Assembly (NCBI GenBank): GCA_932294295.1
Contig: OW028578.1
Coordinates: 38,090,685-38,154,684 of the forward strand
Source: Alitta virens
Taxonomy: Eukaryota; Annelida; Polychaeta; Phyllodocida; Nereididae
Direction of reading: 5' to 3'
DNA length: 64,000 bases
Shown: one piece after another, positions 11,761 to 24,600 of the stretch
Layout of the letters: each line of letters opens with the position of its first letter
Position numbering within the stretch: position 1 is the first letter of the stretch
Notes under the pieces: generated by a model
What the model saw: only the letters and a program-made list of their open reading frames with translations
Databases searched by the model: none
Told to the model about the DNA's origin: nothing
Program-made: the position numbers and the translations under genes

Positions 11761-13972
11761 AATTGATATAAGGTTGTATAGTAATTGAAATTTGATCGAC
11801 AAAAGTATTAGAAATACAGTATTTGGCTTCATTTGACAAATATTGAAATAGTCCTGCCATGGGAAGATGCCGCGCTAATGCAATGTCATGTTTATATTTT
11901 GACCCTTATGTTATTGTACTGTAGCTGGACAATGTGGCTGTTACCAGAATCAGACATACATCTGTAGCTGTGACTGTAGAACCGCAGCAAGAACTCCTTT
12001 TTCTCATTTTGTTTGCTGTGTAAGATATATTTATTATTTATCCATGCATATGTTAATTGCCTGTGTATTAATATAATAATGTTGCCCTCTACTACCACCC
12101 TAACCCTGACTTTTTAGATTAAGTTACCAGATGCCAGAGCAGACATAACCATGATATGGGTAGGCTTTGTGTGAACTCCATAAGTCAATATTGCACACTT
12201 AAGGGGTGTTCTCACTGTCATGGATGGGAGTGCGTGCCGATGGAAATAATTTTTTACTCTTGCCTATTATTGTTCGTATGTAGTTCAATCGGCGAGAAAT
12301 GTACAAACACTGTAAAATGGTGCCGGTGAGTGCCGATGGAAAAATATTTTTATTCATGCTATTCAGTAGAATGGTCCTGGTTTCATTAAATCATCCGTGA
12401 CTATCCGTGGAGAGGTCAAGAATTTTTAAACATGTTTAAGAAAATGGCAAACTTTCTACGAGCCAATTGTTTTTTGCGGGAATCAATCAGGAGTCAATCC
12501 GCGAGCATTCTAAAACCTTAGTGGCCATTCACGGCCACTCGCGGGTACAGCTCGGGAAATGCTGAAGAAACGCTCTTCGCACTTCCATGGCCCACCCATC
12601 GTACTTTCACCGACCGTCCGCCCTGGCACCATGCCCATCCATAGCCCTCTCCTCCTCACGTACGTTTGCCAAAATGTTTTTTTTTTTTTCCATGTTTGGC
12701 GATTCTACACTGAATTTGCCTGAATCCTTTCCATGAATAATCACATTACAGTTAGAGCTGGATTGTCAAATGGTTTTTGTACCACTAAAAAGCTATCCAA
12801 ATGCAGGAAAATGCTTCTAACTGTTGAATTAAAAATCCTACATTGTCTAGATTAAGCTAAGTTAATAAATATCAGATGCAATGAATAATTAGCTAAAATG
12901 TACATCGACTTTGTTAACATTTAAAGTAATTATTCATTTGCAACGTAATAAAGAGCATCGCTGCTATGCAATTTCAGAGCAATTTTATAAATTAAGGTTG
13001 GAATTGTTTCAATTCATGCTACAGGTGAAACATCTACAAATTTTTGAACATATTAAATTTTGAATTTTGAAAATCTGACAAAAATTGAACTGAATAATAA
13101 AATGCATTACGAACCGATGACGCTAACGATATTCATTTATGCCTCGTTTTTATCTCATTGGCCATAGATGTACAGTGCAATGTAAACAAATCTGCAATTT
13201 TGATGGCATTACAAATTAAATGCTAGGGGAATTTTATTAATCTTAAGGAGATATAGTTAACCTCGCAAGGCCCTGATGGGGTTTAATCTGTTCTTTTAGA
13301 AGCAATGAAATGAATGCAACAGATTTTGGCCACTGTCATATGGTGTGACAATCCAGCTTTAACTGCCTTATAGACATATTGCTAACAAGAAACTGTAAAC
13401 AATTAAACCAGGCCTAATACCAAACCTTCTAAGCATAGTAACAGTCATCCTTCAATGTATCTTATATGGCCAGAAGATTTTGACAATCTTTTTGGAAAAA
13501 AAACCAAATAAATTACCTCATGAAAAAGAAAAAGAAATGCACATAGAAGCAGTATTCATCATTCTTATAATTTGTTGGTGCTTCTGGCTACTGTTGTCTC
13601 AAATTAATGAAATTGACCAGTGCACTACTGTTTGCAAGTGGATGTACGGCATGACCAGTTTTGATTGAGTTAAGCGTCTGAGCCAAATGAATATGCTGAG
13701 CAGGGATATCAGGGAGTTATCAGGCAGTTGTCATTGTAAGTTGTCGTGGTCATGACCACAACAAAGTTGTCAACTGAATAAACGCCAATAAAGCATGTAG
13801 CCTGACCAGATAACTGTAATTTTTTTATCGATCTCAGTTCATGCCCATTTAATTTTGAATTATTTATTAGTTATTCTTAAGGAAGTTCTCCTGTTAACTT
13901 GAAAATGGTTCTGCACATTGTCAATACTCAAATAGATAATGATATAAATACTTTACATTTATTTATTGACAG

Positions 13973-14190
13973 ATGCAAGGATTATGAAAATATTAAATCG
14001 AGACAAACAGGGCATCTTATTCATTAATGCCCAACAAGTCAGCAACAGCTCTCCCAAGTTAAGTGAGGATCTACCTGATCATGTACATTGTGCATTGTGG
14101 TGTGTGCTGAATGAGAAATGTTTTCAATTACAGCACATTCCTAATACAAGAGGCAGTCCTGAAGGAGTTTGCACAATCCATCTTGAATAA
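13973..14190 (+). pseudogene. Orphan PAN/Apple exon (inverted paralogue)
   Basis: Same length (218 bases), same acceptor (ATTTATTGACAG before 13973), same phase and a stop codon at the same place as the exon at 4954-4737. About 57 of 72 residues are identical, and all four cysteines (CALWCVLNEKC...C) are kept. No LRR exon precedes it on the plus strand in this window, so it has no partner in the current arrangement. The open frame could mean recent origin, selection, or use after an inversion. Labelled pseudogene because no start or 5' exon is present. Confidence 0.7.
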
Positions 14191-15040
14191 GTGACATAAA
14201 GAATGCTTTAACACATGGCTTTTTTGTGCCTTCTACATGTCCATAAAATTCATTCATTTATGACATAAAAGAAAATTGACAAAGAGTTATAGACAATAAA
14301 CAGTGATAAAGTTTAATAATTGATTGAGTTGATGACATTTATATTCGACTAAATATGTGCATAATATATTATACTTTATATGATTGCTATTCACCAACAT
14401 ATAGTTCATTGAAATTCAACCAAATGCGTGTATATGCTGCAATGATATAAAAGACAATTGTCAGGGAAACAAAGACAATAAATAGTAGTTAATTTGAGTA
14501 ATTGGTTAAATGAATTGATGACAATATATAGATATATCGTCAACTAAATGCTTACATTGTACATATTTAAAAAAACATTTGACAAGCATTATTTATTTGA
14601 TTGACACGCATATTAAATTTTACACAGTCTTTTGTCAATTACTTTCCTTTGCAAATTTTCCACAATTGTCAATGTAAAAAACTGATATAACCAAACTTAT
14701 GAGAAACAATTAGCAAGGATGAAGTTTTTCATATAATTGGTACATTCACATTAAATTACTCTGCTGAAGTGCATGTTTTCATTTTTTTTTAATTGTTTTT
14801 TTTTTAATATTAAACTGACTTATTCAAATAATTGCATCCCCTAGTTTTATTATTTATTGAAATTATATTTTTGTTGGAGTATGACAAACAAATTATACTG
14901 AATGTGAACAAAACATAGGCTGCGCTGCAGTAAATCCTCAGTGAAAGCCCACATTCAAGCTTATGTCACACTTAGATCATAATAAACACGCAATCATCAT
15001 CCACTTGAGTTATGCTATACATAAAAATAGGTCTAGTAAT

Positions 15041-15343
15041 GCCACTGTCACACGGGCCGGTTTTGCCGTAGTATTACGTAATAGTTGCGGAAATCGCTAC
15101 CCAGCTCCAAGCCGGCGGCCCTAATACGGCCACCCGTGGATACCCGGGGATACCCGGTAAGCACCCGTGGCACCCTTGGCCAAGCCGCGAAACCCGGTCG
15201 CCGGTTGTGCCATGCTTGCATGGTGCTGCCCCGCCCCTTTTTGCTGCCAGAAACTGTCGCCAAACCGGCGGAAAGAGCTGTTACATAACTATTACGTAAT
15301 ACTACGGGTTCACTACGGCAAAACCGGCCCGTGTGACAGTGGC
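15041..15343. mobile_element. GC-rich MITE with 32-bp terminal inverted repeats
   Basis: Both ends read GCCACTGTCACACGGGCCGG and continue identically for 32 bases, then share CGTAGTATTACGTAATAGTT. The 303-bp element is far more GC-rich than its surroundings and encodes no transposase. It interrupts arm B at a site that is uninterrupted in arm A (near 3770), so it inserted after the duplication. Flanks TCTAGTAAT and TTAAGTGAT may be a decayed 8-9 bp target duplication; superfamily unassigned. Confidence 0.85.
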
Positions 15344-15699
15344 TTAAGTGATGCTCCTCTCCTAAAGCTGCAAGCTGTGGTGGAAGTTGCCAGAATAAAA
15401 AGGTGAGTAATCAAGTAAATAACACAAGCATCACAAAGATAATTTTCCATCCTAGGGAATTGCAATGTGAATCTGATATCCTGAGATAATTACAAAACAA
15501 CAGAAAGCACACATAAATACTGAAACAGTGTTTCTAACAGCTCAAATATGCGTTTGAATATCTTTAATAATTACTGCAAATATCTATTTAATATATTGCT
15601 GTCACTATTTAGTACATAGTTTCCATGTGATCCATCAGTTTGGCTGGCTTTATATTTGCGTTTAGTTTTAAGCCATGGGTTTTTCAGTTGCACATGCCT

Positions 15700-16345
15700 T
15701 TTGTATATTTATACTTTTTCAAACCGCCATACAAAAGACACTATTTACATGCTGATGACATAATAATGGAAAATCAGAAAAAAGGCTAAAATTGTTGTTA
15801 AATTGTGTTTCCGGAATAGAACTCAAGCATTAATGCACTTACCCCAACAACATTTTATATGTTTTTACTCTATAAAGCTTAGTTGTGCATTTTGATAGTC
15901 ACACTGACATATCTCAGCTGTCTTTAAAAATATTAAGAGAAAAAAAAAAAAAAAAAATCCAAATTTCCTTGCACACTACTGCACGTACGTGCATACAAAA
16001 CATAAAAAACAATATGTCTAAAATAGTGTAGAGATATCTGTTTGTGGTTTCATGACCATTAATGACAAATAATTTTATATATCAAGGAAAATATGAAAAA
16101 TGTGGTACTCTTTCAAACCCTCATATCAATGACTCTATTATCCTTACATCAGAAACATTTTGCCAATGATATATATCTACATTATTATACTTTTACTTTT
16201 AAGCTCTATGATCCTTACATCAGTAACATTTTGCCAATGACTTCCTTCATATTCCTCAGCATCCTATGCTTAGCAATGACAGCTGTAAATTTCTTACAAT
16301 TTATGTGCCTACAATTATTAAATATTTGATCATATTATTGCCATA
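15700..16345 (+). repeat. Degenerate dispersed repeat, related to 20500-21150
   Basis: Shares with 20400-21150 the order: ACACTATTTAC, TTTCCAGAG/TTTCCGGAA...TTAATGCACTT, TTTTGATAGTCACA, GTCTAAAATAGTGTAGAGAT, TTCATGACCATTAATGACA, TTGCCAA(T/C)GATATATCTA, and ending ATTATTAAATATTTGATCAT. A third copy of the last part is at 28360-28480. Highly diverged and non-coding. Confidence 0.65.
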
Positions 16346-16574
16346 AGATATTTGTAAGATATTATAATATCATACGCACATGAAAAATAAGATCACTAAT
16401 GTAGTAATATGCACCAATTGTCCAAAAATCAATCAGGAAATGGGCCATTAAGTAATAAAATAAACACAATTCTTGTGTATTAAAGAAAGTCAATAATTTA
16501 TATTCATTCATAAATACCAAATTGTCTGAATGTTACAATGTGGATGTTAATATCCAAGTATATTTGCATCAAAA

Positions 16575-17140
16575 TAAGACAATGTAAGACTTAGTGGACA
16601 AAAGTAAGACTAAATATGGGCCTTACTTTTTACCAAAAAAAAAGTAAGACTTTATCCGACTTTGTAATAACCCACGAGAAAACACTGTCTTATTTCACAC
16701 ATAACCGAATATAATGACAAAATGAATAAATTTAAGAGTTAAAAATAGGACATCTTAGACTCTAATTAGTATGTTGTGTAACAAGCTATGTAGGCCAAGT
16801 GGCAATTGTCTTGGTTCATCGCACACACTATATAATTAATCAAGAAATAGTTGTCCAAATTATGTAAAACATAAACAAGATATATGTCAGTGTGGCTATC
16901 ACAAAGTACCACTAGGCCATATAGAGTGTTACTGTATACAATTTCAATAGGGTAAGTGCATTACTGTTAGAGTTCAGCTCGAAACGAAAGTGTGTATTAG
17001 AGTTCTGCTCTGGAAATGAAAGTGTAACACCCGCCCTCCTGCCTGACAAAAACTTATTAATAATAACAATTTTAATGATGCCTGTGTACTATGTGGGATT
17101 TGCTGAGGGTTTAGCTGCAGCGCAGCCTATGTTTTATCTT
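16575..17140 (+). repeat. Dispersed repeat family R, copy 2
   Basis: Aligns with 11400-11760 over its first 370 bases. It continues through GGCCATATAGAGTGTTACTG, a duplicated TTAGAGTTCTGCTCTGGAAATG segment and TTTAGCTGCAGCGCAGCCTATG, as in the copy at 29085-29540. The last motif also occurs in both palindrome arms (near 3840 and 14920). Confidence 0.7.
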
Positions 17141-18956
17141 GTAAAATATCTTTATATACTTTGTCAAGTAAACTTCTTCTGAGTTCTTGGTTCTTACAGC
17201 CTTACCAGAATAAAATCAATCCCCTTGAACTGGAAAATATACAATTTAATTCTGTTACAAATCTATGTCACATCAACATTCAGCCAATTTAGCAAATAAT
17301 GTGATAGTAACCATTGTAGCGTTATATTTTGATCGACTGCGCTTTTTTCTTTTATATTTTCTAAAATCTAAATTGTGATTATGATTGGTGTTGGATAATA
17401 CTATAAATCGATGCTGCTATCTTCCTTGTTCCTTTCAAATTTCTAAACAAATTTTTATTGTTGTTCTATATCTGAATTGCATCTATACTTTTTTCAGCTT
17501 TTGCTTTCACAATACGATGTAATGCGCCTGACAGTTTGTTAATTTTTTCTAAAACTTTCACAAAATATATCGTATTATACATACTTTTTTGTGACATAAA
17601 GGTCTTTTCTAACCTCTACATGCCATTAAGATGCATCCATTGTAGTTTGTGTTTTTTTTCTTAAATAAAAGAGTGTCAAATGCATTTTTGTAAAATCAAA
17701 TTGAATTGATTTGCTTTGTAGGAGACATTTCAAACATATCAAAAAAAGATTTACAATAGAAGAGGGAGAAAAAAATAAGTAAAACTCAATTAAATCAAAT
17801 ATATCCAAAAGTCAACTTAAGGAACAAAACCTAGAGGAATATACCAAAAAGCAAAGTTAGTTAATAGTGCACACCATAAATTCGGTAAAGAAAGTCCAAG
17901 GGAGAAAAGAAGCGAGGGAAACATAAGAGAAAAAAAACATTATAATAGAAGAGGGATAAAAAACTAAGTAAAAATGGAAAAATTAAGGACCAGATTTAAA
18001 TATGAAATTTGGACTGTACTTTGGGGTTAAAATAATTAAACACGAATTAAGTCAATGTAGTAGAAGTTTATTCTGGATCTCTGTGTGTACAGATGGGTCA
18101 AAATTACCATTTTCTAAGGTTATACTGTATGTATATACTAAACATTCTGTGTAAACATACTTAGTGTAGGGTTTTCTCAACGGCTGCCGTTTGCATGCTA
18201 ATTGCTATTTAAAGGTAGCTTCCACAGGGTCTAAATGACAGGATAATCACATAAAAGCCCCTTAAAGACACAAGTAAGTAACAGGTATCCATGGCAACAT
18301 TCACTGCATAATTCGGAGTGAACACCTGTAAAACTGAACTGCTGGCACATGAATGACTCAACTGGCTTTTTCAAAGCATCTCTGAACAGTTTGAGGACAA
18401 TTTTCACTGTATATACACTGCCAGTCACAAAACAATGACCGGACAATCCCACTTAGGAAAATAAATAAAATTACATATGCAAAAACTGATGAAATATTGA
18501 TTGATGTATATTCATAATTAATAGAGTAGTTACGCCTCTTATTATTTACATATTATTAAGTTAAAGTTTTTCGCTTTTCAAGTGTCTTAAATTGGTATTC
18601 TTCTGTTTCTTTTTTATTAAATTTATCGTCAAATTTATTATCATTATGCGTAAACATGTAAATGAGTGTATCTCTACCTTGGTCAATAGATTATATCAAG
18701 TTCTGTCACAAAAAGGTTCTGTATTGCATGCAAAAGGCCGACTAGGATAAACTATGCACACGAATCAGGGATATTTTGCTTACAGAAATTTGGACCGTTT
18801 GATGTATGGGCACAATTTCTAAATATTGAAAAAAAGAAAAGAATCAAAACCAGCAGTAAAAAATCAAAAGCTAAATTTTGATATTAGTGCATTTTGATTA
18901 TAACATACAATAGTTACTTTCATTCGAGGGAAATGTTATCTTCAATTACAAAAGAG
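17141..18956. other. AT-rich intergenic DNA
   Basis: No supported gene. A short repeat of AGAGGGA(G/T)AAAAAA(T/C)AAGTAAAA occurs at about 17760 and 17950. All ORFs are below 75 codons without family resemblance. Confidence 0.5.
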
Positions 18957-19236
18957 GGGTGAGGGTCTAGCTTAGTGGTACAAACTATAGTAGTGCGATG
19001 GGCTTCCAACCACTGGGCCACGGGTTCGATTCCCAGTCGAGCCTAAGTTGTTTATTGTTTATTGCTGAAAAGTTCTCCTCCCTAAGGCAATTATAGCATT
19101 CTAATATTGTTCATGGCATTTTCTATCTTTTCAAGTTGGGTGGCTGTTTCATTCATCATCGCATTGCAATGTTCCCTGCCTGTCTTAATTAGCCCATCAA
19201 GTGCAGAAATACAGGACGTAAATCCCTAATACAATC
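18957..19236 (+). mobile_element. tRNA-derived SINE family I, copy 1
   Basis: The tRNA-like head has an A-box-like CTAGCTTAGTGGTA and a B box GGTTCGATTCCC, followed by the family body (TGGCTGTTTCATTCATC, CCCTGCCTGTC, AGCCCATCAAGTGCAGA, TACAGGACGTAAATCCCTAA). This copy has an extra stretch of about 18 bases after the A box and is diverged. The tRNA cloverleaf is degenerate, so it is not a tRNA gene. Confidence 0.85.
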
Positions 19237-19984
19237 ACTTACTTTTCAATACATATATATATATACAGCTTTTATTGACATTTTTTCATAAATAAAATAT
19301 TTAACATAGCGATGACAGATAATTTTATATAAATTTTAATAAGGAAAATTTCCTTTCCAATATCATTTTCTCAAGCACCATTCACAACCTGAAATAACAT
19401 CCCATTCTGTTCAGCGTTCTCGAGTCTGTTTACGGGATAACATTTGATATTTGTTTGATGTTTATTGAAAAAAAGTACATAAAATCAAAAATGATGTAGA
19501 ATAATAGAACACTTCACAAATTGCAGTTCAGAACTCTGGATCATTTTATTCTTATTACACATATATGTTATATCGCTACTGAGGTGCCACCCATGATTTC
19601 AGAGGATTCCCTTCCAATCCATGTTTATAATGACTATTGTTAAAAACATTTATTTATGAATTATTGAAAGCACAGATTTATATTTATATAATTTACCTTA
19701 ACATACTAATAAGTGCATGGTATGATATATAAAGACAACCGTAAATGAATCCTGAGGGAGCTGTTGGTCGACACAAAGGACAAAATTAGGAAGGGGTGAA
19801 AGAGGAATCCTACAAGAACCATAGACATATAATGTGAAAGGGCGAAGAGGACCAAAGAGGAAGATAGGCAGGAAAGCAACAAATGATACTTTTCGAAAGC
19901 TGGAGCACCCAAGAGAAATATTAAATTTTGCTAAAAAAAAAATTCTCATGGTTATTAGAAATTCCGTTAAAAAAATCGATAAAC
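19237..19984. other. AT-rich intergenic DNA
   Basis: Contains a TA-repeat next to GCTTTTATTGACA near 19255-19285, similar to the LINE-A 3' end at 21158-21185. A minus ORF near 19700-20042 shows no recognisable domain. Confidence 0.4.
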
Positions 19985-21157
19985 CGTGACTCCTTTTAAC
20001 CCTCACAGAACGAAGTTCGAAAAGGGTATTGGTTATCATCAATGTCTGTCAGGCGGGCTGGCGTAACACTTTCGTTTCCGGAGCAGAACTCTTACACAAA
20101 TGCACTTACCCAAACAGAATTTTGTACAGTAATACTTTATATGGCCTAGTGGTGCCTTTTGAATAGTCACATTGACATATTATTTAAGCTATGTTTTACA
20201 AATAAAAAATAAAAAATAGAAATCCTTTTTCCATTTCTGGAGCAGAACTCTGACAATACTGGACCTACATGCTTAAAACTTTGTAAGGATATGTCTAAAA
20301 TAGTGTAGTAGTGCCTTTTGGGGGTCTCATGGCCGTATATACTATAGAATTTTCAACATAAGGGCTAGGTAGGGAAAATTCCTACTTTTTCAAACCTCCA
20401 TGCAAAAGACACTATTTACCCTACATGAATGAAATTGTATCAATAACATTTGTAAATTATAGTATTTTCACTTTTCAAACTTCATTTTGATATTCATTTC
20501 ATGCTGATTACATAATAATGGAAAACCAGAAAAAAATGCTGAAAATTGTGTTTCCAGAGATTAATGCACTTTCCCTAACAACGTTCTAATGTTATTACTC
20601 TATATAGCTTAATTGTGCATTTTAAAAGTCACATCGACATATCTCAGCGGTGTTTTAAAATATTTAGAGAAAAAATAAATTAATTAATAAACATTTCTGT
20701 TTCCAGAGCAGGACTCACACACTACTGCACCTACATGCATACAAAACTGAATAAAAACATGTCTAAAATAGTGTAGAGATACCTTTTTTGGGTTTCATGA
20801 CCATTAATGACAGATAATTTTATTTATATTTTAATAAGGAAAATATGAAAATCAACCCTCTTATTAATGACTTTATGTTCATTACATAAGTAAAATTTTG
20901 CCAACGATATATCTAGATTATAGTAATTTCACTTTTAGGCTTAATTTTGACATTTGTTTCATCCTTCTTTGTTCTTTTTTTTTTTTAAATACTGGAAAAT
21001 CTGGAAAACAAATGCTAACAAGTGTGATGCTGCCTTCATATTCCTAAGCATCCCATACAATGACAGCAATAAATGTTGTACAATTCATGTGCATACAATT
21101 ATTAAATATTTGATCATAGTATTGCCATGCTCAACCAATTTAACAGTTTTTGTTTAT
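19985..21157 (-). repeat. Block of degenerate 250-300 bp repeat units
   Basis: At least three successive units carry variants of GGAGCAGAACTC...TGCACTTACCC, TATGGCCTAGTGGTGCC or GTCTAAAATAGTGTAG, and GTCACATTGACATAT (near 20060, 20230, 20550, 20700). Similar units occur at 11215-11335, 15800-16070, 16990 and 29400. The first unit includes GAACGAAGTTCGAAAAGGGT, also at 11145. Non-coding. Confidence 0.6.
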
Positions 21158-21459
21158 AATATATATATATATCGTTTTATTGACAAGCCTGATATCAGGA
21201 ATTGATACATGTGTCATACAACATTACAAAACAAACAAATATACAACATAACAAAAACAGGTCTAGTGTCTACATCTACTATATATACAATCTATAATCT
21301 ACCAGTATTTCTAAATATTTACTTGATAAAGTCGGTTCCAGTTTTGTTTACATATACATACATGACTATAAAAATGAGAGTTAATACTGTACAGGTCAAT
21401 ACTTCAAGTGGGTAATACTGTAATGATTTCAAAACAAATTTGAATAAAAAGTCAGTTAA

Positions 21460-21605
21460 AATGGCAAAAGAAGGTGTCCATGGGTTGGGTCAGTGGGTGG
21501 GGTCTTCAGAGCAGCATTGCGCTGACCTCTGAAATGGCGAAAGGGGGTGTCCATGGGCTGGGTCAATGAGTGGAATCTTCAGAGCAACATTGCGCTGACC
21601 TCTGA
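21460..21605 (-). repeat. Tandem 75-bp duplication in LINE-A 3' UTR
   Basis: Two copies of a unit containing GGTGTCCATGGG(T/C)TGGGTCA and GCAACATTGCGCTGACCTCTG lie between the ORF2 stop and the tail. Confidence 0.8.
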
Positions 21606-21679
21606 GATTGTCATCATGGGGTGTTTGAATTGAAAGGTTCCCTGTCTAGTGGAAGGGGGGCACCAATACTGAATTAACA

Positions 21680-24600
21680 TTATGAAAAAACTCTATTTAG
21701 AAAGTTGCCTAATGCCTTTAGCACTTCTGGATTCTTACATGACAATAGGGCTTGGAATTGTTGAGATTTTTCTAGGTCATGAAAATTAGGTATACTATCT
21801 GTTGCTATATTAAGTAATTCTAGCCTTGGTATTTCATTTTTATTACATGTCAGTAAGCAGTGAGATTCATCTTCTATTTCACCACTGTCACAATATTCAC
21901 ATATTCTCTCATGCAAAGGAATTTTTGGGGATTCATGTCTACCAGTTTCAATTTTAAGATTGTGGGAGCTAACTCTGAATCTTGCTATATTACTGTATGT
22001 TTTTTTGGGCAGATTTAACAGTAGGTATGGCTCAATGCAGTAGCTGGTTTTAAATGTTTTATAGGTCCTAAGTTTAGGTTGGGCGTTTGTGTCATTTATT
22101 TCATGAAGAATTCTATCCTTTTCATTGTCATAAAGTACTAGTTTTATCTTATTTGTCAGTACGCTGGGTTCTAGAGCTTGCCAATTAATTATGTTTGCTT
22201 CAGAGATGATATGCTTTACTTTAGTGTACCAGTTTCTCTGACCATTTGTGTGTAGTTTTTCTTGTATTTTCAAGCACTTATTTAATATTTCACTATTAGG
22301 CATTGTCTGAAGTCTTGCCCAGTAGTTTACTGTAGCAAGTTTTTGTCTGATGTGAAGTGTAAATCGTCCTGTTTCTGCATACACAGCTAAGGAAGGGGTT
22401 TGTTTTCGTACATTTAATACATTCTTCAGGTAACCTAATTGCACTTTCTCTATTTCAGAAATAGGTGAATTTTGTGACCATAGTACACTATTATATTCTA
22501 GAATGGGAAGTATATAACTGTCAAACATTTTTATGGCAAGCAAAGGGGGTATATGACCCAATGCTGGTTTAAGTTTACTTCGTAGAGCAAAGAGAGCCTT
22601 TTGGGCTTGGGTTATTAAGTGACTTGTCACCTTGTGATGTATGCGTTTATGGTTATTTGTGATGATGTGGCCTAGGTATTTATATGTGTCTACATTTTCT
22701 ATACTCTGAGTGTTATATATGAAATTAATAGAGCTTTTCGTACCAATTTTCATCACTTTAGTTTTTAATATATTCACTATAAGATGCCATTTAGCACAGA
22801 ATTTGTGCAGTGAATTGATACTGTTTTGTAGGCCTGCAGCTGAGTTAGATATGAGAACTATGTCATCTGCATAGAGGAGGTGAGTGAAATGTGTGCCGTC
22901 TATTTCTATTCCATTGTTTATACTTAGATGGTTTGGTAGGTCAGACATAAATTCATTAAATAGCTTTGGGCTTAAAATACCACCTTGCAGTACCCCAAAT
23001 ATACTTTCAATGGGAGGACTAATTTCTCCCAGCTGGTGGACTTTAGCTTGGGTTTTGTCAAACATACTCATGATGATTTTCAGCATTTTCTGGCTCATTT
23101 TTTGTTTGTGGAGTTTGTAATATAGCGCATTTCTGTTTATATAGTCAAAGGCTTTTGTGAAGTCTACGAAACATAGATATACAGGCATTTTTTTAAATTG
23201 TTCGTGTCTGATGATTGTGTCTAACACAAATACACAGTCAGTTGTTCCTCGAGAGGGAGTAAAACCGAATTGAAAAGGATCATCTAAGGACATGGCATCA
23301 TTTTTAAAATATAGCCTGGCATTAAGGATGGAGTCAAATATTTTTGCCATGGCAACTGTAATAGTAATTTTCCTATAATTGTCAGGATTTGAGTGATCTC
23401 CCTTTTTGTGCAGTGCATTAATTAGTCCCTCTGCCCACTGAGATGGATAATCACCTTTATCAAATATGAAATTGAAGATTGCACAAAATGGAACAATAAG
23501 TTCATTTTCAACACATTTATAGAATTCACCAGTAATGCCATCAATACCTGCTGCTTTATTATTCTTCAACTTTTTAAGATGTAGAGCTACCTCAGATTCT
23601 GTGATGTAGCTGTCACAAATATTTGCAGGGAGAGTGTCAATTATGTTGTTATCTGGGATGGTTTTAATTTTATGTATGTATTCATCAATTTCTGCCATGT
23701 GTTCTTGATCAAAATATGTGCATACTGGGGGATTAATCTGATTTTTAAAATAGCTATAGAATGTGTCTATATCTGGCAGATTCTGTGTTGTTTTATCATT
23801 ACTACTATTCGTGAGTTTATTCCATAATTTCCAACACTCTGTTTGATTGGTGGAGTGCAGTTGGTGTAATTTATCTCTATTTGACTGTAGGTGTAGTCTT
23901 TTCTTTCGCTGTATGATTCTTTTATAATTTTTATGCAGTAATTTGTAATGTTGGTTACAAGTAGTGATATTAATGTCATGTTTTACAGCATATTCATTGG
24001 CTGTTTTCCTAGCTTTTTTGCACTCTTCATCATACCATGAATTAGTTGGAAACTTGTTTGTCACAGATTTGAAATATTTATTTTTAAATATTGGGTCTAT
24101 ACCAGTTTTTATGTACTCATAAGTGGCATGTATTACAGCATCTGAACTAGTGTTCTCAGACAGTTGATTAGTTAAATGGAAAAGTTTTTCTTGGGCATAT
24201 TCACTGTTGAGAGCATCCTTGTAGTCTGTTACTCTAAACTTGTCAAAAGCATACCTATAGCGTTTATTATGATTAGAGTTTTTACTTTGCTTGCTGTTGG
24301 TATTAATACTACCAAGCATTGAATCTGTCGCGATTGAGAAAGTCAAAGGTGTGTGATCAGATTCCACCAATTTTGCACAAATTTTAAATTCATTTAATAG
24401 TTCTGTTAGTCTCTCTGTAGTGAGTAGGTAGTCCACCATACTTTTACCAAGGGGAGCATGACATGTGAAGTCATCTGTGTTATTGGGATTATAAAACCCA
24501 TTCATAATTCTCATGTTACTATTTTGACATAGTTGAATGAGGTCCTTACCGAAACTATTATGAGCCTTATCCCTTGTCTGTCTTACTTTAGATAGCCAGG

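Larger units (their letters stand above)
11761..15620 (+). repeat. Right arm (B' + B) of the inverted duplication
   Basis: Contiguous on this side: 11760-12085 matches A' (9790-10190 inverted), and 12090-15620 matches A (3510-6555 inverted). The junction at about 12085-12090 joins sequences that lie 3.2 kb apart on the left, exactly where the LRR exon sits. The right copy therefore lacks the LRR exon. It also carries a private MITE (15041-15343). Confidence 0.85.

Noticed and set aside
15048..15406. Overlapping ORFs rich in Pro/Arg/Ala
   Set aside because: They lie inside the GC-rich MITE, where few stop codons are expected by composition.
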